A stretch of DNA of 64,000 nt from Pohlia nutans. Lineage: Eukaryota > Streptophyta > Bryopsida > Bryales > Mniaceae. Shown here piece by piece: positions 46,820-55,761 of the stretch (its first letter is position 1; each line of letters begins with the position of its first letter). The stretch lies in NCBI GenBank assembly GCA_022496805.1, contig CM040104.1:3013650-3077649 (forward strand), written 5' to 3'. The notes beneath the pieces are model-generated. The model saw nothing but the letters and a program-made list of their open reading frames with translations. It was not told the origin of the DNA and ran no database searches. Position numbers and translations under genes: made by a program.

Positions 46820-47367
46820 TTAACCCCTAAAAGCCCAAGGAGTATTGGACAAAACATAGATGTGTTATAATACGTGCCTTCCATATGTTTGATGAAGTTT
46901 TGTTCAATAGAAAAATGTATGGCACCATCTCTACAAATTATTTGTAAGGTCAAACTTCCAAAAAAAACTTTAGATATTTTTTTAATGAATTTAAAAGCAT
47001 TAACCTTTGAAAAATTGTATAAATTATAATTTTCACTTTTACAGTTTAAAATTTAGCATGATTGGTTAAAGTTGGTTTATTTATTGTAAACTTCAAAAAA
47101 GCAAAAGATTTGATGGAGGGAACATCATTACTTTCCCCAAATAGCAAATTTTATAACACTAAGACAATGTTGAGGTGATCCACTTTGAAAAATTCTCTCG
47201 GGTGGAGTTTAACTTGGATTGACATAATTCAAATTGCGTTGAAAAGTAGACTTGATTTAGTATTTTAAAATAAATTTTATATTTTCAAAAACATTTTTAT
47301 TTTTCCTGGCAGCCCGTTAGATTCGGGCAGCAACCAGAAAATGGTCGTTTGAGCATTTAGGGGTAGT
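46820..47367. mobile_element. TTAA-flanked MITE, subfamily B
   Basis: Left TTAA 46820-46823 with CCCCTAAAAGCCCAAGG; right end CATTTAGGGG followed by TAGT, a mutated TTAA. Highly similar to the reverse complement of 9620-10169, including the TTATAA box, AAAATTCTC and the GGCAGC...CCAGAAAATGGTCG right end. Confidence 0.9.
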
Positions 47368-47419
47368 GAGTGATGGTCAATAAAGTTAATTGATGACATA
47401 TGACTAGGGTTGGTGACTA

Positions 47420-48211
47420 TTAACCCTTAAATGACTTATCAAGACCTACTAGCTTGATAGTATTTTGGGAGAATCTTGCTCATAACTTCTACTCCGCTGC
47501 ATCAAATGGGGTTTTTTAAATGTCAAACTGGGCACTTGTGAGTTTATTGAGAATAGAACCAAAGTAAATGAGAACATCAGTAAAAACAATGGAAATCATT
47601 ATGATGTGAAAATGGTATGAAACTAAAATTCATGCCCATTAGAACTAGCATGGATCTTGACATTGAAATCACACGAAATCTATGGTTGCCGGAGTTTAAA
47701 ATGGAACAATGGCATGATTTCTGTGTTAAAATGACACAGATCATCCAAATAATTAGTGACTAGCTCCTTTGTGTTAAAAAAGAAGAAGAAAGTAATTAGT
47801 ACTTGCCAGTGCAATATGAACCTCATGAATTTTACATGAGATCCATGTGAGGATGATGCTGCATGATTTTCACATGAAAACCACACTACATTTATTTGCT
47901 CCAAGTTTACTGATGAAAGGAAAGCATATGTCCTTTAACCCCTAAACATTCTCACCCTTTTCAGATTAGGCAGTTTTTCAAAGATGCATTATAAAATGCA
48001 ACTAAGAGGGATATTTCAACTTGATGAATGAATAAAAGTTGTACATTATGAATTTTTGATTCTATCCATACGGTTAATTTGCGATTGCTATCACCAATAT
48101 TTGTGTATAAATTTTCAAACTTAAAAAGTGCATGATGGATGAGAAATCGGAGTTCAAATCCGTACATCATGCAAAATATGCATGGTTGGGCGGTTAGGGG
48201 TTAAGGGTTAA
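47420..48211. mobile_element. TTAA MITE whose own terminal repeat hosts a second MITE
   Basis: Left end TTAA (47420-47423) then CCCTTAAATGACTTATC; right end, read across the insertion, is GCATATGTCC-TTTAA-GGG-TTAA, with final TTAA at 48208-48211. Reversed, this is CCCTTAAAGGACATATGC, a good partner for the left end. The subfamily D element 47935-48204 occupies the TTAA within the right CCCTTAAA. Confidence 0.72.
47935..48204. mobile_element. TTAA-flanked MITE, subfamily D, nested
   Basis: TTAA at 47935-47938 and 48201-48204; ends CCCCTAAACATTCTCACCC and, reversed, CCCCTAACCGCCCAACC. It is a short (262 bp), reversed relative of 38066-38640, sharing TTGATTCTATCCATACGGTT-type sequence. Confidence 0.85.
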
Positions 48212-48429
48212 GAGTTTGCTTGTTCTAAAAGGTCCCAAATCACTCTTTTAGACAATGAAAGTGATTCTAAGATTATATATCCCTATGTAGTAACTATACA
48301 AATTGTGATTCAAGAAATAGTCAAACAGTGTATTTTGTATTGAAATAGATGTTTAATTTTTTTTTTATTACTAGTTATTAGTTGCTTCTGAATAGTTTAA
48401 GTTAGAGCCATAAAGTCTAATTCTAAAAA

Positions 48430-48520
48430 AGAAAACCTTATTACTTATGTCCTTGAGACATGTTACACAAAACATCCAATAGACTCTTTATTCACGATAG
48501 TCCTAGACTCTTAGGACCAA
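48430..48520 (+). repeat. diverged TTTATTCACG repeat copy
   Basis: Contains GACTCTTTATTCACGATAG and a rearranged stem (GTCCTAGACTCTTAGGAC). The weakest member of the family. Confidence 0.4.
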
Positions 48521-49146
48521 TATTATGATTATTATGATTTGGTTTTTCTTTTCTTTTCTAATTTTATTTATTTTTTAACCAAGAGGCAAAACCGCTGCAA
48601 TAAAAAGAAAAAAAAATAAAAAAATACAACCCCAATGGCAAAGACCGGCTAAGCCAGTCAGACAAGAGAAGCCCTCTTTATCCAATATCAGTGTCCCTAG
48701 CATATTCACCTAAACCTTTCTTGAATTAAATGTATTATCATAAGATGTTAGAGGAGAATTGGGGTTTTAAAGAGGAAAAACCAACATTTCTTAGTACACA
48801 ATATTAACTTTGTATTATGAATTTGAATAATAACCATTAATCATGTGAAAAGTTGGTCTAGCTTTTGGTAGTTGACTCATCCGGTTGTATTATTGGTCTA
48901 CCTTCAAATGATTATTTTGGTAGCTTCCTCTTATATGTTTACACTAATTTTCATATCAATGGATTCATGTTGGTTTTCTCTACACATCGGCATTGGTAAT
49001 TATTTTCAAGTTAACAATGGAGTAAAAATATACCGATTGTACTTCAATTTCCCCTTCAATTTTTTTGATAAACATTACAGTAATTGGAACTCTGGAAAAT
49101 CATATTATCTCTGCCATAGGTCAATAATTGTTTAAAAGAAGACCAA
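48521..49146. other. intergenic DNA, no gene seen
   Basis: The 87-codon frame at 48872-49135 is rich in hydrophobic and aromatic residues from AT-rich sequence, without domain or neighbours; not called. Confidence 0.4.
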
Positions 49147-49314
49147 ATATCCATTGGACTAGATAGGAAACATAGTTTTAAAGTAACTCAGTACTTTAAA
49201 AAAAAAAACCATAGACAAATTTAAAAAAATAGAAATTAGCCATTGAGGACAATTTCATCCTCTTTCAAATTGAAATGCAATTCAAAGCCCATGAGTTTTA
49301 CCTCCTTTTACAGT

Positions 49315-49400
49315 AACTTGTACGGTGAGCACTGGGTCATTGACATCACGAACAGACACTTTATTCACGCCGGCCTCGAAAGAGGACCGGAGTTTCTCCC
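49315..49400 (+). repeat. TTTATTCACG hairpin repeat copy
   Basis: CACTTTATTCACGCCGGC then CCTCGAAAGAGGACCGGAG and TTTCTCCC, closely matching 28900-28997. The CCGGCCTC/GAGGACCGG arms form a short stem with a GAAA-like loop. Confidence 0.8.
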
Positions 49401-49851
49401 TATCTAGATGTAGAGTGAAGAATCATTTGTGTAAATAAAACTTCTTTTACTACCGACAAAGTTCTTTTTAAAAAATAAATGTCAAAAAAATTATTCAATA
49501 AAAAAATTATGATAAAAAAAGGGTATTAAAGAATATCAAGAAATATTCCATTTTCAAACCTTATTGTTATAAAAGAAATATTGTGCACTAATATGTCTAA
49601 CCCTACCCAAATGTCGGTCACATATAAGAAGGGTACTTCTCTATACTTTCGACACAGCCTATATTTCCTGTAACATTCCATTTTCCTTTTCAATCTTCCC
49701 AATTGTGCAAAAATTGAAATACCTCAAGTGGAGGGCAAAATATTTCTAAAAATAAAAGTAAAAATTTCTAGTAAGTAGAAAGATTATTCTCAAATATTCT
49801 ATATAAAAAAGCTTGCTTAAGCGAATCTTACAGCACAAGTGAACAGTGACA

Positions 49852-49924
49852 GCCGTCCTAGCTCAGTTGGTAGAGCGCAAGGCTCTTAACCTTGTGGTCC
49901 AGGGTTCGAGCCCCTGGGGTGGCG
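49852..49924 (+). tRNA. tRNA-Lys(CUU)
   Basis: 73 nt nuclear-type tRNA without intron or encoded CCA. Acceptor GCCGTCC/GGGTGGC (7 pairs with two G-U), D arm GCTC/GAGC with intact GG, anticodon stem CAAGG/CCTTG, loop CTCTTAA with anticodon CTT at 49885-49887, T arm CAGGG/CCCTG, discriminator G. Internal pol III A box TAGCTCAGTTGG and B box GGTTCGAGCCC are intact and a T13 terminator follows 16 bp downstream. It decodes AAG lysine codons. Its inverted twin is 44463-44535. Confidence 0.93.
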
Positions 49925-49940
49925 ACACGTGGCTTGATGC

Positions 49941-49953
49941 TTTTTTTTTTTTT
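49941..49953 (+). terminator. pol III T-run terminator of tRNA-Lys
   Basis: Thirteen consecutive T residues starting 17 bases after the tRNA 3' end, the standard pol III stop signal. Confidence 0.8.
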
Positions 49954-49975
49954 GTGTGACGATGATTTCTTTGCT

Positions 49976-50317
49976 ACTCCCATTATCTTGTTTACTCTTA
50001 CTCGGACTAATTGTGGAATTAGAAGAAAGTCCGAGTTGGAGTAATCGATATAACTTGTAGTAATTGTGGTAATGTAGGTTTTGTGTGGCCTATACTAAAA
50101 AAAATGTTATTCAAATTACTATGAATTTACCATGTCAAATATGAATAGAATATTATTTTTAGTTGTTTGACAAATAAAATATTATAATCTACATAGAATA
50201 ATAATAGTTTGTTATTATATTCTCCGACCAATTTGGATAATTCATACAAAAATTAGTTCAAGGATTTGTAAAAAACTCAAACTAATTGTGATTCTCAAAG
50301 CAAACAAGATAATGGGT
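49976..50317. mobile_element. possible TIR element ACYCCCATTATCTTGTTT
   Basis: CTCCCATTATCTTGTTT at about 49978-49994 is complementary to AAACAAGATAATGGGTG at about 50300-50316, continuing with matching ACTAATTGTG and complement. Spans about 340 AT-rich bp without coding content. The homologous place beside arm A (around 43928-44412) has related words but a different interior. Confidence 0.5.
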
Positions 50318-50355
50318 GTACTAAGGTGAGTGGGCCATAAACCAACACTTTAAGC

Positions 50356-51230
50356 ACTGCGCCTATTTACAATAATCTGAGGTGCAATGTGATAATTAGA
50401 ATAGAATAGCAAATTGATTTTAAATCTACCCCAAGTTAAATCATAATTTTTGAATTTATATTGGATAAGTTATGAATTTTCAAAGTCCAAGGTCTAGGTT
50501 GTCTATTTATGACAATAGACTTGAGTTGATATCTACAGTGAATATGCCTTCAAGGATCATAAAATAAATTTGAATAAGCATAGTTCCTACCAATGAGGTG
50601 CCTCCAAGTAATGTTTCAAAGTCAACAATCACTCAACTATTTTAGTGATTGTTGGTTTTTTTGCACAGTGGAATGCCATTCATGAAGTAATTATAGAAGT
50701 CAGTTTACAGTCAACATCGGTTGTTGGCCCGATGGCTTTTGGATCTTGTTCAATGGGATGTACTTTATTTTCAACGAATGGCATTTCATTTGTTTATAAA
50801 AAAATCTTATTTTTTAAAAGAAATTAAACATTCAATACAGATGTGTCGATCCTATCCTCCACCAACAATAGAAGCTCACTTTTTGAGCAACCTAAGACCT
50901 TTTTCTTCAAGCATTGTGAGGTTGATTGTACAAGCTACTCCATGGTTGCTAGTTTTTTAATTTCATAACTTACCCCAGAAAATGCGCGACAAATGTGTCA
51001 CTATATCATTGGCTACACACTCAAGATTTATTTTTCATAACTACTTGACTTCCTCTCCATGCAAGTGTTGCATCATACAACTTCTTATTATTTTGGTTCA
51101 AAAAAGTGTTAATTCTATGTCGTAGGTTATGTAGTCCATAATTGCATGCAAATATGATACTACCCAAATTCCCAGTAATAAGCATGCTGGGCTTAAAAGG
51201 ATTCCCGGGCTGCGCACCCTGGTTCTTAAA
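50356..51230. other. intergenic DNA, no gene seen
   Basis: Two overlapping frames at 50645-50960 have no domain. CAACAATCACT and its complement around 50624-50654 form a short hairpin. Nothing else supported. Confidence 0.4.
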
Positions 51231-51246
51231 TGTCGTTTAGGGTTAA
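51231..51246. repeat. orphan right end of a TTAA MITE
   Basis: GTCGTTTAGGGTTAA has the family's terminal repeat and TTAA, but no matching left end could be found within 1 kb to the left, so it is likely a truncated element. Confidence 0.45.
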
Positions 51247-51362
51247 TTAGATGGCATTTAACTAGCGCAAATTGTTACAAGGCTCCTTTGGATCAAAGAA
51301 TTTGCCATGCTCAGCACCGAAGGTCAGTATGATTCTAATCCGAAGCTCAAAAACTTTGCTTC

Positions 51363-51856
51363 TCAACCCCTAGAGGAACAAAGAGACCCTGGCTCTTTTT
51401 AGAGTTGAATCTGTGGGTACTTCTTGATCGGAAATTCATGATGTATGCAATTTTTGGTGATTTTTTTGAGCTACAAGTAGGATCACTTCATATCCTCATA
51501 TCTTCTTTCTCACACCTCCAAATTACATGAAATGTTTTGCACATGTTTAAAATGATGATCTCTACACATGGTAAAAATTTCAGAATTTTTGGAGCACTTT
51601 TGAACAATACGATTTCAGCATATGTCCAAAATACCCTGAACAAGTTCCATCAATTTTCTCAACGGTGGCATTTCCTCAAAAATTGTGTGATATTGTCGAT
51701 CCTTTTTTCAGACAAAAGTTATGTAAGTCTTCTTTAATTTCAATGATGCCGATCATCAAAATTACCCCATACCAATGAGGAATTGAGCTTATTACAAGAG
51801 CTAGTCTAGAAAACAAGAACTCAGTTCAACACCCCTAGGTCCTTTAAGGTGATTAA
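51363..51856. mobile_element. TTAA MITE, subfamily C, abutting the next element
   Basis: Left site TCAA (51363-51366) then CCCCTAGAGGAAC; right end GGTCCTTTAAGGTGATTAA, with TTAA at 51853-51856. Colinear with 39588-40169 from GAACAAAGAGACC to CAAGAGCTAGTC. The left end lacks the first GGACCGTAAGG-like part, so it is slightly truncated or rearranged. Confidence 0.8.
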
Positions 51857-52889
51857 CCCCTTACAACCTATGCAACCACATTGTGGTTGCGGAGGCATGT
51901 TTTTGCAACCTACCGTAACATCTATTCCAAACCAAGCATCAATGTTTAAAGTTATGATGTGAGGATTCATCTCACCTACACACTTCAAAAATAAAATTTT
52001 GATTTGGAGTTGTGAAGCAATCAAAACACCTATCTACAAAACACCAAAATATTGCAAATGCTTCAAAATACAACAAATACTTACAAATACAACACATGCA
52101 CTATGCGGTATTCCTTGTGTTTGGAAGTTTGTTATCTTCTTTTAGTTTTTGGATTGTGTTCTCTTGTTCATGTTCCATTAGTGTATGTATTCTGATCTTG
52201 ATTAACCCTTAAAGGTCCAGAGAGCCTTTTCTGACCAATATTATACACCAATATTTCATTGTATTTGACATGGTTCCACACCTCCTATGGGTTTAAGATA
52301 AAAAGTGAAGTTAAAATTCACATCAACATAATTTTAATGAGCTATTGGAGTCTCAATTTGGAACTTTCTATTTACAACAAATGTCAAATATACGCCAACG
52401 TATCTACTGTCCCCATTAGCCTTTTAAAGGTTAATGTACCAACTTCTTTTATATTTTAACGTATAAATTTTGTCCTAAACTGTATATGGATAAGTCACTC
52501 TCATTTATAAAATTCACAATAATTATGTGTGAGTCCATTCTTGACATGAAAGATTGCAATGGACAGTGGTTGATATAGGTCATTGCTGAACAATTTTAAC
52601 TTTTATTTTTGATAATTTAATCCAGATTCTATTAAACTTTGAAGTCACATACCCTTCAAAATCTTGTTTTTGAGTGTGCATTATATGGTCCAAAGACACA
52701 CTATGATCTTCCAATCCAATAGTATGATCTTACCAAGGTTTAACCGACACTTCTTTGATTAAGCTATGTTTATATTTATAGAGTCAAATTCTATTAATAG
52801 TATTATTTAAATTTCAGCAGAGAGTTTTAAAAAGAAATCACCAAAAATCTATGCTTTCTGCAAAATAGGGTTGGGCGGTAAAGGGTCAT
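51853..52889. mobile_element. TTAA MITE, subfamily E, with nested MITE
   Basis: Left TTAA 51853-51856 (shared with the previous element) then CCCCTTACAACCTATGC and a CAACCACATTGTGGTTGC palindrome; right end GGTAAAGGG followed by a degenerate TCAT. Colinear with 42863-43664 except for the insertion 52202-52434. Confidence 0.82.
52202..52434. mobile_element. TTAA MITE (subfamily F) nested in subfamily E
   Basis: TTAA at 52202-52205 and 52431-52434; ends CCCTTAAAGGTCCAGAG and, reversed, CCTTTAAAAGGC. The relative at 43205-43225 reads straight through this point (ATCTTGACTAATGTACCCA), showing an empty site. 225 bp of inner sequence, no coding content. Confidence 0.85.
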
Positions 52890-52950
52890 AAATTGATATG
52901 ATCAAGGGTGAGCATTTGTATGGTTCTCAAAATTCTTTTTAAAAATGGGC

Positions 52951-53143
52951 CTTTATATGGACACTAATGTAGACAGGGTCTTTATATAAACACTAATTTA
53001 GATAGGGTCCTTACATGGACACTAATTTAGATAGGATCCTTACATGGACACTAATTTAGATAGGATCCTTACATGGACACTAATTTAGATAGGATCCTTA
53101 CATGGACACTAATTTAGACAAGGTCTTTATATGAACACTAGGA
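52951..53143. repeat. 29-bp tandem repeat, about 6-7 copies
   Basis: Head-to-tail copies of a 29-bp unit containing GGACACTAATTTAGATAGG. The four central copies are nearly identical and the outer ones are diverged (GACAGGGTCTTTATAT), a usual pattern for recently expanded minisatellites. Confidence 0.92.
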
Positions 53144-53884
53144 TAATCTTTGATGATGACTCGCACATGTTGAATTTAAGAATGTACACAATTTCAACAT
53201 CAAATTCATGTTCATTTTAGGTCATCTAACAAATTGAAAAAAAATAAAAATTGAACTTTATAACTTTTGTATACAATGTCCAAATATGTCATGCTCATTT
53301 GCATTAGAATATCCTTATAATTGACAAGAATTGGACAATTTAATAATAGGATCTATGTCCAATTCTTAAAGTATCCGAAACTTATTTCCTATAGAGGATA
53401 CTAAAACCCTCAAAAATCCAATCACCAAGCTGACCTTTGTCACTAACAACAACTCATTGATCAATAGACTTTATTGGACTTATTAGCAATTTATACCAGA
53501 AGCATAACTTAGCAGAATGTTTATGACCACTGATCTTTGAATGAAAATGGGGTTATCAATTGTCACATCTAGTAATCTACAACCTCCTAATTTGAAATTC
53601 ATAAAAATTTGGCTCTTCTACCAAAAGTGATCTTTCCACAGCTCTATATTGATCTTCCAAAAATCACACTCATGAAGAGATTAAAATGCTTAAAGTGACG
53701 CTAACAGTATCCACTACCTGAACTCCAGGTATCAAATTACATGTACCCTAGAAAAATTGTGTACAGATTAACGAGGTTCAACTGACAACAGAAGTTGCAG
53801 CACCATATTCATTCTAACAGAGAGAATATACTGTCACATTTGATCAGTAATATAGGCTACATGAATCATGTAAAAAAAAAATTA
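53144..53884. other. intergenic DNA, no gene seen
   Basis: No gene, RNA or element ends supported. Confidence 0.4.
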
Positions 53885-53965
53885 CCTCATATTTGTTAAA
53901 ATGGCAAAACCTCAGATTCGATACCGTTCCTAATTTTCAGAGCTTGGGGAGCCATTTTAACAAAG
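53885..53965. repeat. short fold-back (TTTGTTAAAATGGC)
   Basis: TTTGTTAAAATGGC near 53889 is complementary to GCCATTTTAACAAAG near 53950. The left part resembles 45361-45420 (TTCGTTAAAATGGCAAAA, then ACCGTTC), so it is probably a relic of the same repeat. Confidence 0.5.
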
Positions 53966-53994
53966 ATGACCACTGTTGCAACATTATTTAGAGG

Positions 53995-54072
53995 GTGTCA
54001 CAGTAGACCATGAATTCTCACATTCTCTGATCAGGAGTGGGAGCTAGAATTTGATGGTCTAGTGTGACACCC
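53995..54072. repeat. long hairpin upstream of the MITE and ATL 3' end
   Basis: GGGTGTCACAGTAGACCATG (53996-54015) is complementary, with few mismatches, to ATGGTCTAGTGTGACACCC (about 54054-54072), giving about 25 paired bases around a 30-base loop. It could be a mini fold-back element. Confidence 0.65.
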
Positions 54073-54142
54073 CCAAATGACGCAAAAAACGAAGAAAACA
54101 CATGAATAAAATGAATTACCAATGATGGAAGAAATGAGCTTA

Positions 54143-54375
54143 GAGCATCCACAGCCCTTTGCAACCTAAATGGCACACCATCCTGCATCCACCAGCGAGT
54201 CCCATTCCACCGTGACGCACCAAACATCAGCTGTTTATAGCAGATGCAACACAAGAGAATGCGATGCAGCTATGATCCTCTTTAAAAAGCACACATTGTT
54301 GCCTTTTGCCATGATTTCGAAACACAACCAGATGGCTACCATGTGGAAAATTGCTTTAGGCTGGCTGTGGATGCA
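54143..54375. mobile_element. Tourist-like MITE abutting the ATL stop codon
   Basis: Ends GAGCATCCACAGCC and, reversed, TGCATCCACAGCC, flanked by TTA at 54140-54142 and 54376-54378. The right TTA is, on the minus strand, the TAA stop codon of the RING-H2 gene. The GAGCAT start and TTA target parallel the element 33611-33967. 233 bp, no coding content. It would form the start of the gene's 3' UTR. Confidence 0.8.
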
Positions 54376-55761
54376 TTAGATGGTGATTGGCCGCGGCCTC
54401 TCGGGCGACTCGGCCGCAAACACCATCCTCTTGTCCCTTGCCATGAGCCAATTCAAGGAGAATCTGCGCGAGAACGAGCCGGGTTTCAGTGTTTCATCAC
54501 AGATTGATGATGTTGCTTGTAGTTTGAGAGCTTCGTCACCGATCACAGCTTGCTCCATCCCGGCCGAGAGCGAGCGCCTGAAGGTGAGCTTGGGTTCCGC
54601 GGGCAATCGGCTCAACGATGACGACCTCTGCTTGATGTCACTCGCGTCCTGCGAGGAAACTAAATGGGATCCTTGTTCAGATTCCACAATCTCGCCGCGT
54701 TCGATGTCAATGTCGATCCAGCCTTGGCTGGGCGAGTACGAGGGATCCAGGTATGAGGAGAATCCTTCGGAGCCGATGGGGGTGAGAAGCTCCCGCACTC
54801 GAGACAGCGTGTGCGGATTGTAAAGCCCCCGGCTCGCCCAGAAGAGCTCGTCGTCCACCGGAATGGAGTCCGAGAGCGCGCTGCGGTGCGTGGGCAGGCT
54901 GCACTCCTGCAGCTGCGGGGTGCGCGGACGGCCCGGGTACGGCGTGGGCGCCATCCGAAGCTCCCAGCTGGCGGGATCCACGATGTACTCGTAGCTCCCC
55001 ATGGAATACGAGCGCGCGCCTCTCGATGTCGTGAGCTTGCGCGAGTCGCTGTCCGATTGCACCACTCGCCCGAGCTCCACCTTGAGCACCCGCTGCGTGC
55101 CGTGCACGTCCACGATGCGGATCGTGGGCGCGAACGGGCTTGGCGTTTCGGTGACGGTCCGCATTTCCTCGTCGAACTCTTTGATTTCCTGGATTTCGTT
55201 CTCGGAGTCGTCGGAGCTGCTGCTGCTGCTGGCGATGGTGTTGCAGCGGGAGTGTTGTTGAGCGAGTAATCGATCCTCCCCGGGGGCTGAGGTCGAGGCG
55301 CCCGGGTCGGTGAGCAGGCTGCGGCGGCAGAGCGGGCAGGTGGAGTTCGACAGCAGCCATGTGTCGATGCACTCGAGATGAAACGCGTGCTTGCAATTGG
55401 GCAGGAGCCGGAGATGATCGTCGTCCCCGAACTCCGTCAAGCACACGGCGCAGTCGGTGCTGTCCTTGAGCCCGCGGATGGAGTCGTACGCGAACACGGG
55501 CAGCGCGTCGATGAACGCCTGCTCCACGCCCGCGTCGTGCATGTGGAAAAGCTGCTGCAGCTGCCCATGCAGCGCGCTCACCAGCGGGCTGTGCTCTCGC
55601 ACCCGCAGAGCTCCCGGCCCGTGCGCCGCACGACGCCGCGCCAGGCAACGCGCCAGCAAGTGCAGCAAGCCCGAGAGAATCAACACTGCGCTCAAAACCA
55701 CCACTATCACCACCACACTCACATTGATGTGCGGCCCATGAGCTCGGCTCGTGTCCGACAT
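54376..55761 (-). CDS. ATL-type RING-H2 E3 ubiquitin ligase
   Basis: A single-exon gene of 461 codons. It has an N-terminal membrane anchor (residues about 12-36, VVVIVVVLSAVLILSGLL, then basic RRR at 42-44), a GLKD at 97-100 where ATL proteins have the GLD motif, and a complete RING-H2 finger: C104, C107, C123, H125, H128, C131, C142, C145, with W135 of the E2-binding surface. The spacing C-x2-C-x15-C-x-H-x2-H-x2-C-x10-C-x2-C is canonical for ATLs. Such proteins are membrane-bound E3 ligases that pass ubiquitin from an E2 to substrates; the substrate is unknown. A Ser-rich acidic stretch follows (178-200), and SMGSYEY (253-259) and NWLM (437-440) resemble the ATL13/46/47 type tail. An in-frame TGA at 55765-55767 fixes the start. 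The gene is a GC-rich island in AT-rich DNA. Long frames in other phases over it are shadows. Confidence 0.95.
   Translation of the reverse strand: MSDTSRAHGPHINVSVVVIVVVLSAVLILSGLLHLLARCLARRRAAHGPGALRVREHSPLVSALHGQLQQLFHMHDAGVEQAFIDALPVFAYDSIRGLKDSTDCAVCLTEFGDDDHLRLLPNCKHAFHLECIDTWLLSNSTCPLCRRSLLTDPGASTSAPGEDRLLAQQHSRCNTIASSSSSSDDSENEIQEIKEFDEEMRTVTETPSPFAPTIRIVDVHGTQRVLKVELGRVVQSDSDSRKLTTSRGARSYSMGSYEYIVDPASWELRMAPTPYPGRPRTPQLQECSLPTHRSALSDSIPVDDELFWASRGLYNPHTLSRVRELLTPIGSEGFSSYLDPSYSPSQGWIDIDIERGEIVESEQGSHLVSSQDASDIKQRSSSLSRLPAEPKLTFRRSLSAGMEQAVIGDEALKLQATSSICDETLKPGSFSRRFSLNWLMARDKRMVFAAESPERPRPITI

Larger units (their letters stand above)
49147..49998. repeat. arm B of the inverted tRNA-Lys duplication
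   Basis: Aligns with the reverse complement of 44398-44830. About 460 bp from 49320 to 49780 have no counterpart in arm A; their left end is the TTTATTCACG repeat copy at 49315-49400, so that insertion came after, or was lost since, the duplication. Confidence 0.88.
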
